Part shown: positions 1-8,800 of the stretch, in pieces
How positions within the stretch are numbered: position 1 is the first letter of the stretch
How the letters are laid out: each line of letters begins with the position of its first letter
DNA from: Chara braunii
Taxonomy: Eukaryota; Streptophyta; Charophyceae; Charales; Characeae
NCBI GenBank assembly: GCA_003427395.1
Contig: BFEA01000149.1
Span: forward strand, 220,442-240,880
Direction of reading: 5' to 3'
DNA length: 20,439 nt
Made by a program: the position numbers and the translations under genes
Notes under the pieces: model-generated
The model's input: only the letters and a program-made list of their open reading frames with translations
Databases searched by the model: none
Told to the model about the DNA's origin: nothing

Positions 1-68
1 AGAAGAAGAAGAAGAAGGAGAAGAAGATAGTAAGAAGAAGAAGAAGAAGATGGTATGAAGAAGAACAA
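1..68. repeat. AAG/GAA trinucleotide microsatellite
   Basis: The window opens with interrupted AGA/AAG triplets. Interruptions such as ggag, atag and tggt show it is not a pure array. It probably continues beyond the left edge. Confidence 0.85.
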
Positions 69-94
69 ACAGAGAACAACAAACGAGGACTCAC

Positions 95-149
95 CTTTAC
101 CGATGGACAGCTGGCCGGGGCGATGGTGATCCGAGGCTGGGGCGGACGT

Positions 150-192
<43 letters not shown>

Positions 193-208
193 GCAGTCTT
201 GACCTCAT
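95..208 (-). CDS. candidate proline-rich exon ending at a consensus splice donor (minus strand)
   Basis: Read on the minus strand, an open frame runs from an ATG at 208-206 through a proline run encoded by the G homopolymer (C on this strand) and ends at position 95. The last residues read RPPQPRITIAPASCPSVK, followed directly by AAG|GTGAGT, an exact match to the eukaryotic 5' splice consensus. The intron would begin at 94 and leave the window. An in-frame TGA lies just upstream (211-209), so if this is a gene the ATG at 208 would be the first codon, or an acceptor is hidden by the homopolymer. The homopolymer length is unreliable, so the frame across it cannot be trusted. I recognise no protein family. 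The donor plus a non-repetitive open tail is the only evidence. Confidence 0.3.
150..191. repeat. 42-base G homopolymer
   Basis: An uninterrupted G run. It may be genuine or a length artefact of sequencing and assembly; true lengths of runs like this are rarely recoverable from short reads. Confidence 0.95.
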
Positions 209-284
209 TCACATTTGACGAAGTGTCGAAGTGACAGGTCCTGCTGCTCAAAAGCAGCTGGAGGCGGAAGGCAGGGTGGTGTTT

Positions 285-560
285 CCCGCCCGAATGTTAA
301 AAAACGGGCGGCCTATCTGGGCCACAGATCTCACCAGATCGACGGCCGAGATAGGCCGCCGGTTTTTCAACAATCTGGCGGGCCTACCTGACCCAGTTGA
401 TTTTTTTCGGGGGCCAGGAGGCCTCCACGACCCGCTTGGAGGCCTCCCGGCCCCAAAAAAAATTGAAACCCCCCCGCCATTGAATTGCGCAAAATGCAAC
501 CGGGGGGGAACCGGCGCTCTCCACCAGCCGGTACCACCGGCCCAGTTCCGGTGGGGGAAG
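285..560. mobile_element. GC-rich foldback cluster (MITE-like, three hairpins)
   Basis: Three hairpins follow one another. The first has arms 285-323 and 344-382, 39 bases each with about 34 paired, around a 20-base loop. The second has arms 397-426 and 438-467, about 25 of 30 paired, around an 11-base loop. The third has perfect 7-base arms 534-540 and 548-554. No credible reading frame spans them. Strong inverted repeats without coding capacity are typical of foldback elements or MITEs, but I found no clear target-site duplication, so the boundaries are approximate. Confidence 0.5.
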
Positions 561-598
561 GGGGCCCCGGTGCGACCAGAAATTCAGCCTTGTTTTTT

Positions 599-720
599 TT
601 TTTTAATAAATCACGTATAAGTGTGCATCAGAGTGCATTTATTTTGATGGTGGATGATGGATCTATGCGCATTATGATAAGTCCAATAGTGAAAATAGTG
701 TTTCAAATTTAGACCTTTCC
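599..720. other. AT-rich unassigned stretch
   Basis: AT-rich sequence following a T run at 591-604. No coding or RNA feature is recognisable. Confidence 0.4.
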
Positions 721-769
721 AAACTAAACCCTACACCCCAAACCCTAAAACCCTCAACCCTAAACCCTT
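721..769. repeat. interstitial telomere-like repeats (CCCTAAA type)
   Basis: Several degenerate copies of AAACCCT/CCCTAAA occur in a row (for example ccctaaaaccctcaacccta and aaacccttg). This is the Arabidopsis-type telomere unit found in most green plants and many streptophyte algae. The short, mutated block in the middle of the sequence suggests an interstitial relic rather than a chromosome end. Confidence 0.7.
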
Positions 770-1139
770 GCGGTGTTCAATTTTCAATTCTCAATGCCCA
801 ATGTTCAAATTTCACTCTTTCGATTTTTTATTTATTTGCTCTTCGATTTCCGAACTTTCGATTTTCAAATTTCGATTTCGAAATTGAAACATGAATCCTA
901 TATGTTGATGTTGCTCTGGTTTCTTGCAGCTTCTTGCAATTCTTCCTCTCTATATTCTGCATTTCATTCAGCAGTCCACAAAGTGTGACGACGAGCCTGC
1001 ACAATGTGGTGGTCAGGAGCGGAGCGAATGGTCTGCTGGCCGTTGGATGCTGTTGTTTGGTGGGCTGCTAGAAGCTTACCAGCAAGCACGATGCTCTGGA
1101 ATGCGAGCTCCATTTCTCATGGCAAATCGACTCAGGTGC
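770..1139. other. AT-rich low-complexity stretch then unassigned DNA
   Basis: From 770 to 895 the sequence is built from variants of TTCGATTT, TTCAATTT and TTCAAATTT, a degenerate short repeat. From 896 to 1139 composition becomes balanced; there are short open frames in several phases but none shows family features. No gene is supported here. Confidence 0.5.
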
Positions 1140-1740
1140 GATTAGCCTCCTTGGCCTCCTCCCTGCATTTTCCACAGAGGAGGTTAACCTTACCTAGTTA
1201 ACTGAGGTTAGCGTCCTCGCTGGTAGCCAGCTTCTCACTGGTTAACCCTTATCCCCCACCCTCGTTAACGTCCTACCTGGTTGGCCTCCTCCCTTACTGG
1301 GTTAGACTACCCCTCTCCCTGGTTGACCTCCGCCCTCACCGGGTTAGGTTACCCGCATCCGTAGTTGGCCTCCTCCCTGGTTAGCCTCCTCGTCCCTGGT
1401 TAGCCCTTCTCCCTGGTTAGCCTCCTCACTGGTTAACCTCCTCCCTGACCAGGTTAGGTTACCCTCCTCCCTCACAGGGTTAGGTTACCCTCTTCCCATG
1501 TTGGCCTCCTACGTGGCTAGCCTCGTCCTTGGTTAGGTTCCGCCCTGGTTTACCTCCTCCCTGGTCACCCTCCGCCAAGGATGACCGCCCTGGTTGGCCT
1601 CCTTGCTGGTCAACCACCTCCTCCTGGACTGGGTTAGCTTATCTTAGGTTATCATCGTCCGTGCTCAGCCTCCCCCTTTGGCATCACTGGGTTAGGTTAC
1701 CTTCCTTCCTCCCTGGTTAGCCTCCTTGCCCCCTGCCTTC
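1140..1740. repeat. degenerate GGTTA/CCTCC minisatellite
   Basis: About 600 bases of irregular repeats of roughly 17-22 bp are built from the modules CCTCCTCCCT, GGTTAGCCTCC and GGGTTAGGTTACC. Units are diverged and vary in length, so this is an old array. Open frames crossing it are by-products of the repeat. Confidence 0.75.
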
Positions 1741-2398
1741 GTCATGGCTCCTTAGAACGACTCACCCCAACGCAATACCTCTCATAGATCAGGTCAGGAT
1801 GTCAGGTCTAGTGAGACCTAACACAGAATCAAGAATGCTTTCACTCCCGCCAGCCCAATTTTAAGGACCTGTCACCTCTGAGAAAAATGGTTCAAAAATC
1901 ACAGTTTAATCTGTCAAACTCAGCGCCCGGTCCTGATCCCGGTACCAAGTCCCATTTCCCGGTACCACCTATTCCCCCCTACGTGCTTGTTCATAGCATG
2001 AGACAATTCGGGGTGCAATCTCACGCAGCTGTTCTTAGGGTAATCATCTATCCTCTTCTTGTCCTTGGTACTGCCATCTTACCAGGAGCTGTTGACTGCG
2101 TGGTCCCCTTCTGCCTGTCCGAAGTTAAGCCTGCTCCACTACTCGGTCAATGTCATAGTTCCCATCCGTGTCAGGCGGTATCATTGATCTGCATGAAGGG
2201 AAGGGTGTCTCAGAGTTAACGTGTCATTGAGCTACGACCAACCACAGACTGACACATGGCGGCCAGCTATCTCTCAAAGGACTTTCTTTGGACTGAGCTG
2301 CAACCGACCCCAGACGAACATGTGGTCCCAAGCTGACTAACTGACCCTACTACCCCTACAACACATCTACAGGTATGTACAGACCTTAGCCTTGGACC
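1741..2398. other. unassigned single-copy-looking DNA
   Basis: Complex sequence without internal repeats. A 110-codon open frame (1887-2219, plus strand) starts MVQKSQFNLSN, is proline- and cysteine-containing and matches no family I know. A short perfect palindrome, aggtctagtgagacct, lies at about 1803-1818. Nothing here can be called a gene with confidence. Confidence 0.35.
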
Positions 2399-2830
2399 TT
2401 TTTACAAGGGGGCTACTGGTGGAACTGTATACAAGGGGGGCTACTGGCGGGGCTATATACAAGGCGGTCAACTGGCGGGACTATATACAAGGGGGTCTAC
2501 TGGCCGGACTATATACAAAGGGGTCTACTGGCGGGACTATATACAAGGGGGTCTACTGGCGGGACTAACACATCTGATGTGTATAAGAGACAGACTATAT
2601 ACAAGGGGGTCTACTGGCCGGACTATATACAAAGGGGTCTACTGGCGGGACTATATACAAGGGGGTCTACTGGCGGGACTATATACAANGGGGTCTACTG
2701 GCCGGACTATATACAAAGGGGTCTACTGGNGGGACTATATACAAGGGGGTCTACTGGCGGGATTATATACAGGGGGTCTACTGGCGGGACAATATAGAAA
2801 GGGGTCTACTGGAGGGACTATAATAGAAGG
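2399..2830. repeat. 28-bp tandem minisatellite
   Basis: The unit contains actatatacaagggggtcta then ctggcggg and recurs every 28 bases: the ctatatac motif starts at 2481, 2509 and 2537. Variants alternate CTGGCGGG and CTGGCCGG, and AAGGGGG and AAAGGGG. The first and last units are diverged. Two Ns (2689 and 2730) fall in it. Twenty-eight is not a multiple of three, so open frames across it are not meaningful. Confidence 0.95.
2568..2593. other. Nextera transposase mosaic-end junction (sequencing artefact)
   Basis: Bases 2576-2593 read GATGTGTATAAGAGACAG, 18 of the 19 bases of the Tn5 mosaic end used in Nextera libraries. They are preceded at 2568-2575 by ACACATCT, the end of the same sequence in reverse orientation. 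Two mosaic ends head to head are the junction adaptor of mate-pair circularisation. The flanking 28-bp repeat stops in mid-unit on one side and resumes on the other, so adaptor sequence was assembled into the contig. Confidence 0.95.
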
Positions 2831-2875
2831 GGAATATGGGACTTGGTACTGCGGCTGGGCGCTAAGACAGGTGAA

Positions 2876-3132
2876 TCCTTTCAATCATGTCGACCAATGC
2901 AGGTTTAATATTTGTATATGTGCGGGGCATGTGCGGCACATTTGTGATTACTTGCGTGAAACGTTTTTGTGACACGTTTAAAAAAAAAAAAAAAAAAAGC
3001 ATTTCACCTTCGAGCGATTCTGGCTCTGGAATCAATAGCTCATTATGTTGATCAGTGCAGATCCTGGATGTGCGATGCATGTGTGGCACATGTGTGATCG
3101 CTTGTGTGACACATGAGTGGCACGTGTCACTT
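2876..3132. repeat. imperfect direct duplication of about 100 bp separated by a poly(A) run
   Basis: Segment 2876-2980 (containing gcggcacatttgtgattact) and segment 3034-3132 (containing gtggcacatgtgtgatcgct) align along most of their length, including the shared motif of a tgt/cgacca or tgatca block and a final gtgacac. An A run at 2981-2998 lies between them. The A run suggests that one copy arose by retroposition or that a poly(A)-ended element inserted. Confidence 0.55.
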
Positions 3133-3595
3133 TGATGTGCTGAAGGCTCAGGGATCGCTCGATGATGATGACGTGGAACGAATGTGGGATGCTTGCAGGC
3201 AATTTCCTATTTGGGACATGGTGTCAAACGTCGTCCCAATTATCATGACAACAATGACAAAATGGGATTCGTCTTCAAACGAGGAAGTGCTTGTGTGTGA
3301 GCGATCTTCCAGATATAAGCCGGTGCAGACTGATCGTGAAAAGACCAGAGGCGGAACAGAGGTAGTGTCACGGGGCGCTGCAACAACAACAACGTCATCC
3401 TCGTCCTCTCCTCAACATCTGTGTACTTTACATAGCCTCCACATAATGAGACTGTGTCTTTCGTCTCTGAAGTCGCTGCAGACGACTATTCTGCGATCTG
3501 CAAATGGAAGCACTGAAGAGGTGAGATGGGACATTTTTGCACAGTTAGAGATTTTGAGGGAATTCCTATGGTTGGCATTGTTCACAACGCTTTGA
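3113..3595 (+). CDS. hypothetical protein, weakly supported (160 codons)
   Basis: An ATG-initiated frame of 160 codons starts inside the second copy of the duplicated block. The predicted protein has an acidic stretch SLDDDDVERMWDACRQ near residue 15, a Thr/Ser run at about residues 91-98 and a hydrophobic end. The DDDD and TTTTSSSSS runs come from GAT/GAC and ACA/TCC triplet runs in the DNA. I recognise no domain, signal peptide or catalytic motif. No splice or promoter signal supports it and it overlaps a repeat, so it could easily be a chance open frame. Confidence 0.2.
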   Translation: MSGTCHFDVLKAQGSLDDDDVERMWDACRQFPIWDMVSNVVPIIMTTMTKWDSSSNEEVLVCERSSRYKPVQTDREKTRGGTEVVSRGAATTTTSSSSSPQHLCTLHSLHIMRLCLSSLKSLQTTILRSANGSTEEVRWDIFAQLEILREFLWLALFTTL

Positions 3596-4267
3596 TGTTG
3601 CTGTACTTCGTTGTTGGCTCCCTGCTGCCTGTTCTTTCAAGCTGCACAGGCAGCAGGGTGTGTCTGCATGCCACGTGATTCTGAGTCTACTTTTGGGTGC
3701 AATTGGTGCTGTTGTGGGGAAAATATAAAAAACGTATCTCTACTGTCCATGCCATGTGATTCCGTCTTGCTCTCTCCCACCTTTCCCGTCGCTCCCCGAT
3801 GTGTCTCGCATCTGCCTGTGATAGGTCTCCCTAGCTCATATCCGAACCCTCCCCTCCCTTCTTCCCACTCCATCTCTCCCAATTTCCTTCCATCCCGCTG
3901 AAGCCCTTGCCATGCCATCATCATCTCCATTCCCTTAGTCTTTCTTCTCTCTGGCTGTATATGGCTTCCTTCGTTTTGCAAAGTATGTGGGAGTATATAG
4001 TCGGTGAGACTCCAAGGAAACAGTCTATCACATGCCCCCGTTTCTTGCCCTTCCCCCTTTCCACATAAAGTTCACTGGGTGGCTCTCTAGTGACAGTATC
4101 TATATCTATATAGTGTCACATATCTATGAACTTAAAGAGCGCACTTGACGAAAAAACGGTAAAATTTTAAAAATAAGAAGACAAGACCAATATGAGGGGC
4201 ACACTGAAACCATTCATTTTTCTCATTCTTCTTTTACTCCCCCTTCATCAGCAATTACAATGTTCAG
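3596..4267. other. unassigned pyrimidine-rich DNA
   Basis: Unrecognised DNA, C/T-rich between 3765 and 3960. A small inverted repeat, GTGACA and TGTCAC, brackets a TATCTATATCTATA block at about 4090-4119. Short frames on both strands show no family features. Confidence 0.4.
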
Positions 4268-4345
4268 GGACGCTGGATCCGCTTTCCAGCAGGTGCTGCT
4301 CCCCACTAATAGATGGAGCCTTCCCGAGAGTGCTAGTGGTGCCTG
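4268..4345. repeat. dispersed repeat, copy 1
   Basis: The core at 4268-4320 (containing ttccagcaggtgctgctccc and aatagatggagcc) recurs at 16620-16672 and 18187-18239 in the same orientation. On the minus strand all copies would encode a related peptide ending in QRP; copy 1 has a stop in that frame. The homology fades after about 4345. The parent element is unknown to me. Confidence 0.7.
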
Positions 4346-5071
4346 CTCTTGGCTCTCACATGCAAGGCTCGCCAAGTTAATGAAGTTGAGCGTGAGCTTC
4401 CCACATCCCCATGTGCCATAACGGCCCACTTGTACGCTGTGAGAAAGAGGCAGAGCAAAAGGGGAGGGGATAAACACATGAAAGAGAGATGGAGAGATTC
4501 TTTGAGCTACACTGAACCCTGCTCGAACCTGATTGGCGACCTGGAGCGAGAGTGCACTGAGCTCTTTTGGCTGCGGACTGACGGAATTTGCACCGCATAC
4601 TGATACAAGTCCTGCAGCCTGCCAATGCAATTTGCTGCAGATTTTTGCAGAGCCCGCTGATGCCACTTGGGATGCAAAATGGGCCGAACACTGTTCGATC
4701 GAAAAAAAGAGAGAGTGACATATCAAACCACCATTCCCTGCGAGCCTCTTTTCCCCGTGGCGGGTTTGTCCTCCACGCCAAGTTCAAAACAGACCGGCGC
4801 CTTTTTTTTTTTTTCTTTTTTTTTGCGACTCACGCCGTCAGCCAAAGAGGTCTGGGAGAAAGAATGCGGTGGTAGACAAATTCATCGCAATTTAAAGTTT
4901 GCTTGTCAAAGGTAATTGTGGTTTAAGCTCCATGAATCCGTGACGGGGTGCAAGTTGTAAGCCCTGACTACGTGATCGAGAAATTTTGTGGTGCAATCGA
5001 AAAAGATGTGATGTGCACGGTAGGGGAGCTGAGTTAAAAAATGATTAGTGAATGAGATTCTTATCAAGCAG
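4346..5071. other. unassigned DNA with poly(T) tract
   Basis: Open frames occur on both strands (the longest is 167 codons on the minus strand, 4223-4726, overlapping the dispersed repeat), but none has recognisable domains. A T run interrupted by one C lies at 4802-4824. No gene is called. Confidence 0.35.
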
Positions 5072-5081
5072 TCATAATTAT

Positions 5082-5604
5082 CTGTGCTGGTCCCCGGGCG
5101 GCGTGGGTGGGGGAAGGTCGCCCGGGTACCCTCCCAGGGGGCCAGGGGCGGGTAGGGTCCGCGTAGGGTCCCGGGCGATCTGAGCGCAGAATATTAAAAA
5201 AATAGTCAAATACAAACAAAAAAAAATCCGAAAAAAAAGTGTCTTGAAAAATTGCAATACGAAAATGTTTGGCTGAGGGCCACGTCGAAATTCCTTGTTA
5301 AATTTAAGATAAAAAGAAATGAGAAAACATGAGTCGAAATTTACCCTTTCAAAGTTTAAACCCCTTAAGTCACTGTTTTCAGTCTGTTCATAACCCCCCT
5401 TGGATGACCCATCACCAAAAATCGAAGTTAAGACCGGATTCTGACTGCTATGGCCAAGTGCAGTCTTGGCCTGAAGCCTTTTTTTTTTTTAGGGGGGGAT
5501 CCTTGCCTCTTTTTCGACCCGTCTAGTTTTGCTGGGCGACCCCCCCTCTGCCCAACTGCCCTGGGCGTGCCCGGCCGGGCGACTTCCCATTATAGATAAT
5601 TTAA
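5082..5604. mobile_element. candidate 523-bp non-autonomous transposon
   Basis: The segment is flanked by identical 10-base direct repeats TCATAATTAT (5072-5081 and 5605-5614), a plausible target-site duplication. Both ends are very GC-rich while the core (5190-5460) is AT-rich. Subterminal sequences are inversely related: GGGAAGGTCGCCCGG near the left end against GGGAAGTCGCCCGG read on the minus strand near the right end. There is no coding capacity. The outermost bases do not form a clean terminal inverted repeat, so the family is undetermined. Confidence 0.45.
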
Positions 5605-5625
5605 TCATAATTATACATCTTCACA

Positions 5626-5733
5626 GTCCCTGTCCCCAGGAGATCCGTTAAAATTTGCATGATACAGAAAAATATAGCATATCCCCTGTGCAAGGATGAG
5701 TCGCATATATCGAGAAACGGTCCGAACTGTTTT
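5626..5733 (+). ncRNA. U6 snRNA-like sequence (probable pseudogene)
   Basis: U6 is the spliceosomal catalytic snRNA, transcribed by RNA polymerase III in plants. The window matches plant U6 almost end to end: GTCCC start, ATCCG, TAAAATT, GATACAGA, AGCAT, CCCCTG, GCAAGGATGA, CGCATA, ATCGAGAAA and GGTCC, closing with TTTT at 5730-5733, a Pol III terminator. Length is about 108 against about 102 for functional plant U6. The 5' stem-loop is altered. The invariant ACAGAGA box, which pairs with the 5' splice site, reads ACAGAAA, while the AGC triad is kept. A TATA-like TATAGATAA lies about 30 bases upstream, but I see no clear upstream sequence element (USE). The damaged ACAGAGA box argues for a pseudogene. 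The copy sits 70 bases upstream of a candidate 3' splice site. Confidence 0.85.
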
Positions 5734-5803
5734 AGAAAAACATGATTGCTGTCCTAGATTTGGACTCTTTTTCTGAATTGTATTATTGTTTGCTGCATTG
5801 CAG

Positions 5804-8800
5804 ATTGCTGATGAGTGCAAATGTGTAGAGGAGTTATCTGTGAACTTTGCGGAGGTGCATCATTTGTTCAGGAGAATCTGGTTCAAGTATCAGAGTCGAG
5901 AGGTTGCGGCGATAAGACAACCCCGCTTTCGAAAGGGAACAACTGTTCTAAATGGAGTGCATACTACTCGCGAGAGGTCGAGAGGGGGGGCGGAAGCTTA
6001 CCTGCCAAAGCGCCGCAGATGCTCGAGTGCCGACGATCAAAACAGCTTGTGGGGGATGCCGATCGAAGAGCAAGCAAGCATGGACTCGAAGACTCAGTTC
6101 AAATATGCCAACTATCGTTCAAAATCTCTGGAGATGCCAAGCAAGCATCCAAAGCCGGCAGAGATGAGCGTGTTTCAGCGAGAGCAGTTCTCCGGGACAA
6201 CGAACGAGTGCGCAGAAAGGAGCGAACCTCGGCAATGGTCGAGATTGACCGAGGCAAGGAGCGCACAAACATCAACAGATGTGAGTGATCTCTCGTGTGG
6301 CATTCAGAGTCCTTGGCAGAAAAAAACTCCACCAACTCAGCAGTGCACTGTGGGGAGGGACGGATTGGATACGACAGTTGGTGCAGAGGTCAGATGCTCG
6401 AACTCTGATAAACAGCATGGCGTACACGAGGACTGGTTCACTGAAGTTTATTGTCAAATGCCGGGACCACCGGAGACTGGCATGCCGTGGAGGGTTTTGA
6501 ACACGGTTGATGGGAGGGCAGAGATGAGGGACAGACAGCTGCAGGAGGGGAGGAGGAGGAGGTACACAACACTTGATGCTGACGTCAGATGCTTGGCCTC
6601 TGACAGAGAGCATGGCCGTCAAGAGGACGGGCTCATTGAAGTTCATCGTCGAATGCCGGGACCACCAGAGACTGGAATGCCGTGGAGATTTTTGAACAGG
6701 GTAGACGGGAGGGCAGAGATGAGGGACAGACAGCTGGCGGAGGAGGGGAGGAGGCGGCATGGAACAGTTGACGCTGATGTTAGATGCTTGGCCTCTGATA
6801 GAGAGCATGGCCATCAAGAGGACTGGCCCACTGAAGCTCATCGGCGAATGCTGGACCCATCGGATACTGGAATGCCGTGGAGGTTTTACAAGAAGGTTGT
6901 TGGAGTCGAAGAGATGAGGGAAGTACAGCTGGAGGAGGGGAGAAGGGAGTATGTCGGGCAGGAGCCAGACTATGGGAACCGGAAACCTAGACAATTCAAA
7001 GGGCGCTCGTCTGTACCGGCTTTCTCCTCTGTCCTCGGCACTGAGGGTATAGATGTGCCAGATTCTTTGTCATTTGGAAGAGGACAACACTTGCCGTCAG
7101 CGCGTTGGGTGGAGGAGGGGCGGAGGACCTCATCTCGAGCAGAGGACGAGCAAGCCGATGACGACGTCCGGAAGATCGGATTGAGCGCAGGAAAGACAGA
7201 TCAGTCGCGCAAAGCTGAGAATCACCGGATATGGATGCAGGGAGTGTACAGCACTCAGGGTGAGAGTTTTGAGAGGGGCAGTTCACAGCATGTAGGTGAA
7301 AAGGAACAGATATGGATGCATGGAGGGTGCGGTACCCGAGGCGAGGGTTTCAGGAGGGGCGCATGGCAGCGCAGAGATGACAATCATCAGATAAGGATGC
7401 ATGGAGTGTGCAGGACCCAAGACCGGGGTCCCGACAGCCACCCTGGGTCAGACATTGGCAGTGAAACTGATGGAAGTTTTTGCCGGGGGTCCCGACCCTG
7501 GGAAGACGCAAACCTGGGAAGCGATGTGGCCTTTGAAAGAGTCCATGGCACAGATTGTGTCCGACTTGCAGGACCAGACTGTTCGTCACTGCTGACAGGT
7601 AGTGAGGATCAGGGCTGGGGGGAGGATCATCCGTTCGTCGGTCAGCAGGAGGCAGGGGAGGGAGAGGGAGAGGGAGACGGAGAGGGAGGCGGAGAGGGAG
7701 ACGGAGAGGGAGACGGAGAGGGAGGCGGAGAGGGAGACGGAGAGGGAGAGGGAGAGAGAATGATTCTGCGTCATGACATGCAGGAGGATGATTGCGCACG
7801 TGGTGGCTTAGCTTTTGCCTCGATGTGTCAGAAGGGTGAGGACGAGGAGAATAGCTGGGGGGAAGAGCACAAGGGAGGGTCGTTCTCGTGTCACGGAGAG
7901 GTAGGAGAGAGAGAGGCAAAGATTGGGTGCCACATTGTGCAGGGGGATGATGGCATACGCTGTTCAGCCTGTGGTCTGATGCATCTGAAGAAGAAGAAGA
8001 ATGAGGAGGATTGCGATGGTGGAAGAGAGGTGGAGGAAAGGGAGAGGGAGGAGGAGGACGACGACGAGGCGCTGATGACAGGTTGTGAGGATCAATGCTG
8101 GGGGCAGGAGAAGCAGGGAGATCTATTTGTGTGTCAGAGAGAGGAAGGAGAGGGAAAGGCAATGGCATCTCATGATGCACAGGAGGGTGACGGCGTATGC
8201 CATCCAGCATATCGTTCGGTGTCTCAGAAGAACGAAGATGGGGATGATAGCAATCTTGGAAGAGAGGAGAAAGGAGAAGGAGGGGACGAGGAGCAGAGAG
8301 GGGAGAGCAAGGACAGATCTTGCCTCGAAACGGTGTCAGGTTTCGATGACAGAAATGCACTATGGACATATCACAGAAGCGGACGGAGCGCAGAAGTTGC
8401 AGCGAATGTACATCAGCCGAGAGACGCAGAGCCTGACAATGTGTTTCCTGCTTCACTGGCGCTTTGTAAATCGGGGACAAAAAACAACAAGTCAGGGGAA
8501 GGAGGGAGAGCAGGATGGGCAAGCACGGAAGGGGATTGGTTGGCGAACTGCGCAAACACCGTGTTGGTTGAGGATGAACAGAAAGCTTGTCTAAGAAGCA
8601 GCAGAGAGCAGACAGATGAAGATGGGATGGAGGAGGAGGAGGAGGAGGAAGAGGAAGGGGAGGTGGAGGAAGATAGGAGAAAGCAGGAGGCTGAGAAAGA
8701 TGTACTTACACAGCAGATGCAGACAGGAGAAGTTGAGCTCGTTGAGAAGGAAAGCTCGATCATGCAGGACTTGGAACCGAGCGATTTCCGCTGTGAGACT

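Noticed and set aside
2399-2830. CRISPR-like array (28-bp repeated units)
   Set aside because: Units are directly contiguous with no unique spacers, and the setting is eukaryotic.
2577-2972. Open frames beginning MCIRDR and MYKRQ across the 28-bp array
   Set aside because: Their first codons are the Nextera adaptor and the rest is a tandem repeat with Ns; they are not genes.
5786-5803. Translation start at the TTG at 5786 for the large ORF
   Set aside because: A TTG start is not expected in a nuclear gene; the stretch is better read as the pyrimidine-rich tail of an intron ending in CAG at 5803.
7350-8555. 401-codon open frame on the minus strand opposite the large ORF
   Set aside because: It mirrors the GA-rich plus-strand frame and is an antisense shadow of acidic codon runs.
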